From Bacteroidota bacterium (GTDB lineage: Bacteria; Bacteroidota; Bacteroidia; Flavobacteriales; Crocinitomicaceae), in contig JAKQEZ010000742.1 in assembly GCA_029558435.1 (NCBI GenBank), forward strand, positions 1-64,000: DNA of 64,000 nucleotides, written 5' to 3'. Position 1 is the first letter of the stretch; the number at the start of each line of letters is the position of its first letter. Of this stretch, positions 36,001-42,171 are shown in pieces. The position numbers and the translations under genes were made by a program. The notes below the pieces were generated by a model. That model had not been told where the DNA came from. It saw only the letters and a list, made by a program, of their open reading frames with translations, and searched no databases.

Positions 36001-36498
36001 TCCTGAGTAAGCTGAAGGAGTGGAACTAACAGCATTTAATGATTTTTGAAAAGGAAGATAAAAATTTGTTCCAAGTGCATTGTTACCTTTAAGTCCAAAA
36101 GTTTCTTTGTTGTAGGGGCTATCAACTGAGTATGTTGCAGTTATAGCTGCTGTTGAACTGATTTTTAATCCATTGTTATTGATAGCATCTGCACTAGGAG
36201 ATTCAATGGAAGTTATAAAACTGCTTAAATCTACTGTTTGATATGAATTAGCAGCAAGAGAAAGGGTAATTGGTAAAAAACTACCATTGGCAGGCTGACT
36301 AATTGTAACAACAGCTGGATCATCATAAGTAACGATTGTTAAACTTATCGGATTTTCACCAAGTCCCGAAGAAAAATTAGGAGCACCAAACCAAAAAAGT
36401 GTATCCTTTTGTGCTATTGAATAAACGGATGTAAAGCAACATAAAACACTAATTATAAAGTATTTAAATAGCTTTTGATTCGTAGAAATAGTAATCAT
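33040..36498 (-). CDS. Giant T9SS type B cargo, first gene of the cargo operon
   Basis: A 1152-residue protein from the ATG at 36498; a GTG at 36525 would add nine residues before the signal peptide and is less likely. Domains: signal peptide, IgGFc-binding-like N-terminal region (FEIVATENNTTVLITPKA, GSIVSSDKPVAITIFEDG), four units of about 90 residues (VCANNSVVALNGTV, TTGVWNSSGDGLF), three PKD domains (WNFGDGNSSNNLNPTHYY), and a type B sorting domain (SPNGDGLNDVWKLEF, IFNEWGQLLF, WDGTYHGKDVPDGNYFYVI). It has the same plan as the second cargo with one repeat unit fewer, so the two are paralogues. It is probably displayed on the cell surface as an adhesin. It is preceded by an exact -7 element and leads a six-gene operon. 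Confidence 0.88.
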   Translation of the reverse strand: MITISTNQKLFKYFIISVLCCFTSVYSIAQKDTLFWFGAPNFSSGLGENPISLTIVTYDDPAVVTISQPANGSFLPITLSLAANSYQTVDLSSFITSIESPSADAINNNGLKISSTAAITATYSVDSPYNKETFGLKGNNALGTNFYLPFQKSLNAVSSTPSAYSGFEIVATENNTTVLITPKAAIVGHAINATFSIVLNEGQTYSARDIDGVATTSLAGSIVSSDKPVAITIFEDGLSYNASVNTSCFDAIGEQLMNINLLGNQYIVRKGTSSSNDFVYILATQNGTNLTIHTSTTTTATISWGETHILNLSEDVAYIESNKPVYVYHVSAHDCELSSTIVPSVYCAGNYNTSFIRNSTDDFGVVVYTRAGYEGSFTVNGASGILNATDFVNVPGTAGALKVAQKYFTTTEIPVGVYTSIENTGDIFGLATIHGASTSGYSYSFITEYSSTPFVNAGADGAVCANVGFSLNGIVGGGSLNGTWSSTGYGTFTYGLNNLVNEYVPNTLDVFVNPVKIILTSDATCPSQKDTIYLTVNQMPIVNASANQTVCANNSVVALNGTVQGGSSTGQWSTLGSGTFTPNDSTLNANYIPSNNDIANGNVKLVLTSTNNGNCQTETDTMEVFITPPPVTSISQDTIIVCANNNVVSLSGTVSGPTTTGVWNSSGDGLFTPSNTSLSTTYYPGLNDINNGFCWIYLRSTSNGNCLPDKDSVYVQFTPSPSVDAGANQIICTNDAQIQLNGSITGGATTGVWSGGTGSFSPSNTALNAVYTPTPAEISSGNIALTLTATNFGNCNTVNDVVQFIFVAPPHANFSAANNCFGDSSNFVNFSLAGYGSITQTQWNFGDGNSSNNLNPTHYYNQSGTYSTQLIVTNSNGCKDTVSNSIVVYDKPNADFNYNVDCQNNVRTVNFTDASTPSNQINYWFYDFGGQGIALTKDASQTFNNPGNYSVLHIVKTSNGCSDTVVKPLQITPLPEAGFAFNYSSGVNVGTTYNFIDTSNYASSYYWEFGNGGTSNEANPTTIYFQNGTFPVIQYVYDNLGCFDSTIVWVTVNNVTTEISTLIPNVISPNGDGLNDVWKLEFIHLLYPQATVQIFNEWGQLLFQSEGYTTPWDGTYHGKDVPDGNYFYVINLNADVEQPIYKGVLLVLRKKK

Positions 36499-36551
36499 AC
36501 TGTTTAATTTGTAATAGTACTGCACCCAATGAAGTGCTAAAGTCTTTTTTG

Positions 36552-36559
36552 CAAATATA
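36552..36559 (-). promoter_or_regulatory. -7 promoter element for the cargo operon
   Basis: The minus strand reads TATATTTG, an exact TAnnTTTG match, 53 bases before the ATG at 36498. No TTG at normal spacing is visible upstream. This is the only promoter-like site found for the six genes down to 24802, whose internal gaps are 3 to 18 bases. Confidence 0.5.
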
Positions 36560-36622
36560 AGTATTAATCATAAAAAATTGTTTAAATTTTTAATATTTTA
36601 TCTAAATACCTCTTTTTGGTGA

Positions 36623-36652
36623 TTGTTCAATGAAATAAAAAACCTATTTTTG
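36623..36652 (+). promoter_or_regulatory. Promoter for the chelatase lipoprotein operon
   Basis: TTG (36623-36625), 19 bases, then TATTTTTG (36645-36652), a full match to the Bacteroidota consensus, 45 bases before the ATG at 36698. Confidence 0.72.
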
Positions 36653-36697
36653 CACCACTTTATTTATAATTAGTCTAAATTTATTTAAAAAAAGAAA

Positions 36698-37642
36698 ATG
36701 AACACAACATTATTCTCCAAAGGTACTATTGCAGTTTTGTTGATTGCAATGACATCTTTATTTTTCTCATGTGGAAATAACGCAAGTAAGTCTGAAGCAA
36801 AAGAAACCAGCGATAAAAAAATTGGTTTGTTATTGGTTAACCACGGTTCACGTTCGGCAACATGGCGCAATGCGTTGATGGACTTGGAAAAAAATGTAAA
36901 AGACAGAGTATTGGCAAGTGGCGAAGTAAAAGGCATTAAAACTGCTTTTATGGAATATACAGAGCCTTCTATTGCAACTCGTTTGAAAGAATTTGACGAT
37001 GAAGGATTTACCGATATCATTGTTGTGCCGATTTTCTTAACAGTTAGTTCGCACACATTTGATGATATTCCAACTATTATGGGACAAAAAACAGATCCAC
37101 AATCGCGCGAAGCATTTAAGTTGGAAAACATCAAAATTTACAAGCCTAAAGCAAGAACGTATATTGCTCCAAACTTAGATTTTACAGATATCTTGAAGAA
37201 AAACGTAGCGCAAAGAGCAAAAGCGATGAGTAAAAACCCAGCTACAGAAGGTGTGGTGTTAATTGGTTATGGTGATGCGCAATACGACAAAGAATGGACG
37301 GCTTTATTCAATGAAGTTGGTGAATATGTGAAAAAAGAAATTGGCATTACAGAGCATACCTACGGATGGTGTGGACACTTGGTGCACTATGATTCTCAAA
37401 AAACTACAGATGCCATTAACCAATTGTTGGCTAAGAAAGAAACTGCTATTGTGATTCCAGTATTGGTGGCACACGATGAAGAATTCCAAAACAACATCAT
37501 TGGTGGTGGTGTAAAAATGGTGAAAAACTACAAAGACAAAGTTTACTACAAAACAGATGCTATCTTGCCGGATAAAAACATCGAGCAATGGATAGTTGAT
37601 ATTACTGCTGAATACTTAAAGAAAGTTGAAAAAAGTAACTAA
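36698..37642 (+). CDS. CbiX/CbiK-type chelatase-fold lipoprotein (IhtB/FetB-like)
   Basis: A 314-residue protein related to sirohydrochlorin chelatases, which insert or remove Co2+ or Fe2+ in tetrapyrroles. Family landmarks are LLLVNHGSRSATWRNAL near the N-terminus, IIVVPIFLTVSSHTFDDIP, and the C-terminal half with TYGWCGHLVHYD and IVIPVLVAHDEEFQNN, supplying candidate metal-ligand His residues. Unlike cytosolic cobalamin or siroheme enzymes it has a lipoprotein signal with Cys25 in FFSCGN, so it acts in the periplasm or at the outer membrane. Porphyromonas IhtB/FetB, a haem-binding lipoprotein with chelatase similarity, is the closest precedent I know. A PepSY-type membrane protein follows after 15 bases. 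A role in haem or corrinoid handling is inferred. Confidence 0.82.
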   Translation: MNTTLFSKGTIAVLLIAMTSLFFSCGNNASKSEAKETSDKKIGLLLVNHGSRSATWRNALMDLEKNVKDRVLASGEVKGIKTAFMEYTEPSIATRLKEFDDEGFTDIIVVPIFLTVSSHTFDDIPTIMGQKTDPQSREAFKLENIKIYKPKARTYIAPNLDFTDILKKNVAQRAKAMSKNPATEGVVLIGYGDAQYDKEWTALFNEVGEYVKKEIGITEHTYGWCGHLVHYDSQKTTDAINQLLAKKETAIVIPVLVAHDEEFQNNIIGGGVKMVKNYKDKVYYKTDAILPDKNIEQWIVDITAEYLKKVEKSN

Positions 37643-37657
37643 TTAAAAGTAGCAATA

Positions 37658-38239
37658 ATGTTAAAGTGGTTAAAGAAAAATAAAACGAAAATTCGTCGCC
37701 TCAACCTTGCAACGCACCGTGATTTGGGGTACTTTTTTTCGGGATTGATTATCATTTATTCCATTTCAGGGATTGCCTTGAATCATGTCAATGACTGGAA
37801 TTCGGATTTTATTTTGAAAAAGCAAGAGGTGAGTTTAAAACGCACCTACGAAGCAAGTGAAATTACGGATAAAGAGGTGTTGAAATTTGGTCAGATGGTG
37901 GGCGAGGAGAAATACAACGTATATGATTTTCCAACTCGTGATCAAGTTAAGATTTACTATCCCAACGGGACTTTACACGTGTATTTGAGTCAGAAAAAAG
38001 CGGTTTATGAGCATGTTGCCAAACGCCATTTTTTCTATGAGGCCAACGTTATCCACAAAAACAGTTTAAAAGGCTGGAAATGGGCATCCGATATTTTTGG
38101 GTTTCTATTGATTGTGATTACCGTAACCGGAATGTTTATTCTAAAAGGTAAAAACGGCATTAAAGGACGTGGAAAATGGTTGCTTTTAGGCGGTATAGTT
38201 CCACCTATTGTGGCTGTGATACTACAAGCATTGCTATAA
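37658..38239 (+). CDS. PepSY-associated transmembrane protein
   Basis: A 193-residue inner-membrane protein. The N-terminus has the family signature NLATHRDLGYFFSGLIIIYSISGIALNHVND, with a first membrane helix at about residues 28-48. A periplasmic domain of about 80 residues follows, then two C-terminal helices (FGFLLIVITVTGMFIL and LLLGGIVPPIVAVILQALL). Related proteins occur with iron, haem or siderophore uptake genes and some act as ferric reductases. It is in one operon with the chelatase-like lipoprotein. A strong terminator follows it. Confidence 0.8.
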   Translation: MLKWLKKNKTKIRRLNLATHRDLGYFFSGLIIIYSISGIALNHVNDWNSDFILKKQEVSLKRTYEASEITDKEVLKFGQMVGEEKYNVYDFPTRDQVKIYYPNGTLHVYLSQKKAVYEHVAKRHFFYEANVIHKNSLKGWKWASDIFGFLLIVITVTGMFILKGKNGIKGRGKWLLLGGIVPPIVAVILQALL

Positions 38240-38267
38240 AAAATAAAGTTAAGTTAAAATTAGAAAG

Positions 38268-38300
38268 AAGATGTGTTGAGTAATTGACACATCTTTTTTT
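38268..38300 (+). terminator. Rho-independent terminator after the PepSY gene
   Basis: AAGATGTGT (38268-38276) pairs with ACACATCTT (38287-38295), 9 bp with a 10-base loop, followed by T to 38300. It lies between convergent genes and ends 5 bases from the histidine kinase stop, so it may also stop minus-strand transcripts weakly. Confidence 0.85.
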
Positions 38301-38304
38301 GTGG

Positions 38305-40014
38305 TTAAAACTTCATCACCTGAAACACAAACTCCAACCCGCCTTCTTTGCGGTTTTTTACCAAGATGCTGCCTTTGTGTACCAAAATTGCATTTTTCAC
38401 AATGGATAGGCCTAAGCCGGTTCCGCCTGTGTCGCGGGTTCTGCCTTCGTGAACACGGTAGAAACGTTCAAAAATACGGTTCAAATGGCTTTCATCTTGG
38501 ATGCCAACTCCCGTGTCGTAAAAAGAGAAATAATAGAATTTAGCATCTTCTTTTAGCAAAGCAGTGTGGATGCTGCAATTCTCGCCGGCATAACGGAGGG
38601 CATTTTCAACTAAATTTCTGAAAATAGCATGGATGAGGCTGTAGTTGCCACGAAGCGTGAATGGAGTAGGGAAGTCCCAGGTAAATGTGCAATTTTTTGC
38701 TGTCAATTGTTGCTGTTCTTCGGCTTTTAGTTTTTCCAACAAAGTGTGCATATCAACCGTTTCTAATTCAAATGCTTGCGGTGCTTCTTCAATTTTTGAC
38801 AAGAAACTCATGTCTTTGATTAAATCAGAAAGAGCGATGGATTGGTTGTAGGCTTGTTGAACAAAATGTGCCTTTTTTTCTTCGGGAATTTCTTGCGTGA
38901 GGATGGTTTCCAAATAAGCGCGAATCCCAGCAATTGGTGTGCGCAATTCGTGTGCTATGTTGCCTGTCATTTCTTGTTTCAACTGGCGTGTTTTTTCTTT
39001 TTGGGTAATGTCGTTTAGAATAATTTCATAACTGTTGTCCTCAAAAATAAATATGCGCAACGAAACAATTTTGCCGTGTTTTTTGATGGTTAACTCAAAA
39101 TAATTGTCGGTTTTAGTATTGATGAAATCAATGGCAGGTCTGAAAACATCGGCAGTAAAAATGGCGTGGGCCTCGCTTGCCGAATTGTCTACAATTAAAT
39201 TGAGCAACTGGATAAACAAACCGTTATACAACTCAATTTGGTTGGATGCCGAAACAAAACAAATTCCTTCTTCAGAGATTTGAATGTGCTTGAGCAACTT
39301 TTGTTTTTCCAACACCACACTTTTTTTGCTTTCTTCCAAGGCCATGTAGTTGTTAGTAATTTGCTTGCCAATTTCGCCCAATTCATCGTTTGGAAATTGG
39401 AAATTGGTAGATGATTTATCGGGTTGCAACGCAAAATCGCGTAGTTTTTGAACCGTAGAACCAAATTGTGTGGTAATCTTGTGAATGATAAAGAGCACCA
39501 ACAAGAAAAATAATAGGATGTAGTATAAAAATCCGTTGTTGGCTTTTAGAAAGTTTTGCAAATGCAAATCGTAGGGCAAAGCCACACGGATGTAGAGGTT
39601 TTTTGATTTTTTTGCAAAGTACAAATAAGGATGTTGGTTGGAGTCAGACGTGCGAATGGTTGTTCCTTTTTTGTTTTTTTTCGCCATGACAATTTCTGGA
39701 CGGGAGCTATGATTCTTTAATTCATCAAATTCTTCAATTGAATTATCATAAAGCACATTGCCTTTAAAATCTATCAAGGTAATGCGTAAATTAGAAGGCA
39801 TTAACAATTCTAATTCCCTTAATGTTTCCGTTGTATCATTGATTTGATCAATTTTAGTATCAATAACCTCGGTATAGGCCTCCAATTTTTCTTCCAAGGC
39901 TTGTGTTTTAAATTCTTTCTCGCGGTAGTGTTCTAAAACAGCCACACCAATTGAAAATAAGGCAAACAAAACCCCAAAATATAGAAACAACCGTTGTCTG
40001 TAACTCAGCTTCAT
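38305..40014 (-). CDS. phoR: PhoR-like sensor histidine kinase
   Basis: A 569-residue inner-membrane kinase. Two membrane helices (about 9-27 and 162-180) flank a periplasmic region of about 130 residues. A HAMP-like linker and a PAS-like domain (about 240-340) follow. The dimerisation/phosphoacceptor box has His356 in NIAHELRTP, and the ATPase domain shows the N box (RNLVENALRYAG) and G boxes (DTGVGI, GTGLGLSIV). It starts 6 bases after the response regulator. The name is inferred from its place next to phosphate genes and from four promoters sharing a PhoB-like operator; the kinase sequence itself does not prove phosphate sensing. Confidence 0.82.
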   Translation of the reverse strand: MKLSYRQRLFLYFGVLFALFSIGVAVLEHYREKEFKTQALEEKLEAYTEVIDTKIDQINDTTETLRELELLMPSNLRITLIDFKGNVLYDNSIEEFDELKNHSSRPEIVMAKKNKKGTTIRTSDSNQHPYLYFAKKSKNLYIRVALPYDLHLQNFLKANNGFLYYILLFFLLVLFIIHKITTQFGSTVQKLRDFALQPDKSSTNFQFPNDELGEIGKQITNNYMALEESKKSVVLEKQKLLKHIQISEEGICFVSASNQIELYNGLFIQLLNLIVDNSASEAHAIFTADVFRPAIDFINTKTDNYFELTIKKHGKIVSLRIFIFEDNSYEIILNDITQKEKTRQLKQEMTGNIAHELRTPIAGIRAYLETILTQEIPEEKKAHFVQQAYNQSIALSDLIKDMSFLSKIEEAPQAFELETVDMHTLLEKLKAEEQQQLTAKNCTFTWDFPTPFTLRGNYSLIHAIFRNLVENALRYAGENCSIHTALLKEDAKFYYFSFYDTGVGIQDESHLNRIFERFYRVHEGRTRDTGGTGLGLSIVKNAILVHKGSILVKNRKEGGLEFVFQVMKF

Positions 40015-40020
40015 AGGTGT

Positions 40021-40716
40021 TTAATTAACGTCTTTGTTGAAACGGTAACCGTATCCAGAACGGTTGGTGATAATGCTTGCGTAGTCTTTCAATTTTTTAC
40101 GCAAACGCGTGATGTGCACATCCACAGTTCTTTCGGTGATATAGGGTGTATCGCTCCACAAAATATCGATTATTTCTTGACGCGAAAATATTTTATCTGA
40201 TTTTTGCGCCAACAAAGAAAGGATTTCAAATTCTGTTTTGGTTGCACCAATTTTTTCGTTTGCAATATAAATTTCTTTGAGTGTAAAATCAATTTTTAAA
40301 TCACCAATAATTAAGTTGCTTGCGTTTTCTTGCTTTGGTGTTTCAATGGCATTGCTGCGTTTTAAAATTGCTTTGATGCGGGCAATGACTTCTTTGATGG
40401 AAAACGGTTTAGAGATGTAATCGTCGCCACCAACCGAAAAACCTGTCAACATATCGTTTTCTGTATCTTTTGCCGTTAAAAATATAATGGGCACAGTAAT
40501 GTTGTCGTTGCGTAATTTTTCGGCTAATTTATAACCCGACATGCCTCCCATCATGACATCTAAGAGCAATAAATTAAACGATGCAATAGGTTGTTGTAGA
40601 GCTTCTTCGGCTGAGTAAACACTTGTTACATCAAAGCCTTCGCTTTTTAGGTTGAATTCTAAAATTTCTGAAATGTTTTGGTCGTCATCAACCAATAGAA
40701 TTTTTTGTCCTTTCAT
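40021..40716 (-). CDS. phoB: PhoB-like response regulator (OmpR/PhoB family)
   Basis: A 231-residue DNA-binding response regulator. The receiver domain has the acidic pocket VDDD at residues 9-12, the phosphoacceptor Asp53 in LLLDVMMGGM, Thr in IFLTAKD and Lys in DYISKPF. The C-terminal winged helix ends ERTVDVHITRLRKKLKDYA...GYGYRF, typical of the OmpR/PhoB subfamily. This subfamily binds 11-bp direct repeats, which fits the operators described at 42111-42166, 44905-44949, 50166-50221 and 51506-51561. It has its own -7 element and no such repeats, so it may be expressed constitutively. Confidence 0.85.
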   Translation of the reverse strand: MKGQKILLVDDDQNISEILEFNLKSEGFDVTSVYSAEEALQQPIASFNLLLLDVMMGGMSGYKLAEKLRNDNITVPIIFLTAKDTENDMLTGFSVGGDDYISKPFSIKEVIARIKAILKRSNAIETPKQENASNLIIGDLKIDFTLKEIYIANEKIGATKTEFEILSLLAQKSDKIFSRQEIIDILWSDTPYITERTVDVHITRLRKKLKDYASIITNRSGYGYRFNKDVN

Positions 40717-40733
40717 TCTGAAATTGTTTTAAA

Positions 40734-40741
40734 CAAAGGTA
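40734..40741 (-). promoter_or_regulatory. -7 promoter element for the phoB-phoR pair
   Basis: The minus strand reads TACCTTTG, an exact TAnnTTTG match, 17 bases before the phoB start. The sequence 9 bases further upstream does not show the 11-base repeats found at the four other promoters of the island. Confidence 0.55.
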
Positions 40742-40772
40742 AAATTTTTAATAAGAATATTTATTTAAACGA

Positions 40773-40806
40773 GAAAAAGAACACAGAAACTATTCGTTCT
40801 GCGCTC
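40773..40806 (-). terminator. Terminator after the beta-helix lipoprotein gene
   Basis: On the minus strand GAGCGCAGAA (from 40806) pairs over 10 positions, two of them G-U, with TTCTGTGTTC (ending 40779), followed by a T-rich tail. It lies 36 bases after the lipoprotein stop. Confidence 0.65.
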
Positions 40807-40841
40807 TTTTAATTCTGAATTTCTCAATTTTTGTGCGATGA

Positions 40842-42068
40842 TTAAAAATTGTAATTTGTCCAAGAGAAATTATTGGTTGAACATCCTGAATTTCCTGCTT
40901 CAACTTTTCCACCAGGGAAACCAGTTGTAGGGTTTACTTCTTTACCAAGGAATGGGTTTGTTAAGCTATTGGTTAAACTTACGGCTGCATTTACATCTCC
41001 AGTTCCTTTTCCATCGTTGAAATCAATTAAGTCAACAACAGTTCCGCTTCCTTTTACCAACGCATTGGTAATTGAAACATTTGCACCACGTCTAACTTTA
41101 ATTACATCTTGCATTTTATCTGTTAAGTTAGAAACATCGCTGTCTGCAGATGCTGCCAAACGCAAATCAAACGTAATGTTTTTTACTGTGAAGTTAGATT
41201 GCCCAGTTTGTGTTGGGAAATTACCGTCTAAGTTACCATCAGCTTCAATTCCTCTTGGGTCAGATTCTGAACTGGTGTGTCCAACTTCCCAAATACCATA
41301 AGCATTTTCTAAAGTTCCAGCATATCCTTGTGTGAAATCAAACATATCATCGTCGGAGTTTACAACCAACAAGTTTTTTACGTTAACAGTTCCACCAAAA
41401 AACTCAATACCATCGTCAGATCCATGAGGAATGAACACGTTTTCAATTACAGTTCCGCTTCCAACTCCGTTTAATGTCAAACCATTGTGTTCCACATCTG
41501 CACTTGAACGTGCTCCAGTGTATTCTAAAATTAAATAGGTAATGCTTCCAGAGTTGTCGTTTGCAATTGTTCCACCATATTGATGAGCCGAGCTAATTTC
41601 TGTACTACCAATTGTACCACCAGCCAAAGGAGCTCTACCATTGATAATCAATCCACCCCAGTGTCCTGCTTGTGCATTTGCAATATCAGCTGTTATTTTT
41701 ACTGGTTTTTCAGCTGTTCCGTTAACATTGATTTTACCACCTTGTAATACCAAAATATAATTGTTAAATCCTTTTTTTGCTTTAATTACTGTACCAGCAG
41801 GAATGTTTAACACACCACCGTCTTCTACAATCACTGGACCTGTAATTGTGTAGCTAATACCTGCTTCCAATGTTCTTGTACCTGTGATGCTACCAACCAA
41901 TTCGCCAGCAATTGCATATTCACAAGAACCATCGTCTTTTTTTGCTTTTTCGTTGTAATTTGTAGCTGTTGCATCCGTACAACCTTCTTTTTTACAAGCC
42001 ACTAAAGGAAGTGTAAGAACAAGCATACCTGCTGCTAATCTTGTAAAATTCATTTTTCTTGTTTTCAT
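40842..42068 (-). CDS. Beta-helix surface lipoprotein in the Pho island
   Basis: A 408-residue lipoprotein; the signal peptide ends at a lipobox with Cys in LPLVACKKE. Directly after it is a short Cys motif, GCTDATATNYNEKAKKDDGSCEY, found in many secreted Bacteroidota proteins. The rest has the periodic GG..NV.GTAEKPV, GHWGGLIINGRAPL, GDVNAAVSLTNS pattern of a right-handed beta-helix. Two Cys at the end (NSGCSTN and upstream) could bond. It lies just downstream of a TonB-dependent receptor, in the position a SusD-like partner would take, but it has its own promoter carrying four 11-base Pho-type repeats. A role in binding a phosphorus compound at the surface is a guess from regulation and position. 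Confidence 0.78.
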   Translation of the reverse strand: MKTRKMNFTRLAAGMLVLTLPLVACKKEGCTDATATNYNEKAKKDDGSCEYAIAGELVGSITGTRTLEAGISYTITGPVIVEDGGVLNIPAGTVIKAKKGFNNYILVLQGGKINVNGTAEKPVKITADIANAQAGHWGGLIINGRAPLAGGTIGSTEISSAHQYGGTIANDNSGSITYLILEYTGARSSADVEHNGLTLNGVGSGTVIENVFIPHGSDDGIEFFGGTVNVKNLLVVNSDDDMFDFTQGYAGTLENAYGIWEVGHTSSESDPRGIEADGNLDGNFPTQTGQSNFTVKNITFDLRLAASADSDVSNLTDKMQDVIKVRRGANVSITNALVKGSGTVVDLIDFNDGKGTGDVNAAVSLTNSLTNPFLGKEVNPTTGFPGGKVEAGNSGCSTNNFSWTNYNF

Positions 42069-42110
42069 TTTTTTAATTTTTGTTTAAACTTTTATCCTTT
42101 TTTTACACTA

Positions 42111-42166
42111 CAAATGTCGAGCTTCCATATTACCTTCTCGTTGCTCTGGTATTGAGATTTTGTTAC
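42111..42166 (-). promoter_or_regulatory. Proposed PhoB operator and promoter of the beta-helix lipoprotein
   Basis: On the sense (minus) strand: GTAACA (42161-42166), TCAATA (42150-42155), GCAACG (42139-42144), GTAATA (42128-42133), each start 11 bases apart. Nine bases then separate the last from GACATTTG (42111-42118), one mismatch from TAnnTTTG. The start codon is 42 bases downstream. The repeats occupy the -33 region, as Pho boxes do in class II PhoB promoters. Confidence 0.68.
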
Positions 42167-42171
42167 GTTTT

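Noticed and set aside
28380..36498. Possible CRISPR or DNA-level tandem repeats
   Set aside because: The repetition is at protein level with diverged DNA, consistent with old domain repeats; no short direct repeats with unique spacers are seen anywhere in the window.
36685..37134. 149-residue open frame on the minus strand
   Set aside because: Antisense to the chelatase lipoprotein gene, which has a full promoter and clear family motifs.
40734..40770. Search for the 11-base Pho-type repeats at the phoB promoter
   Set aside because: The positions 9 and 20 bases upstream of the -7 element read ATAAGA and TATTTA, which do not match, so autoregulation by the same operator is not supported.
40873..41301. 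142-residue open frame on the plus strand
   Set aside because: Antisense to the beta-helix lipoprotein; low-complexity reading of its repeat turns.
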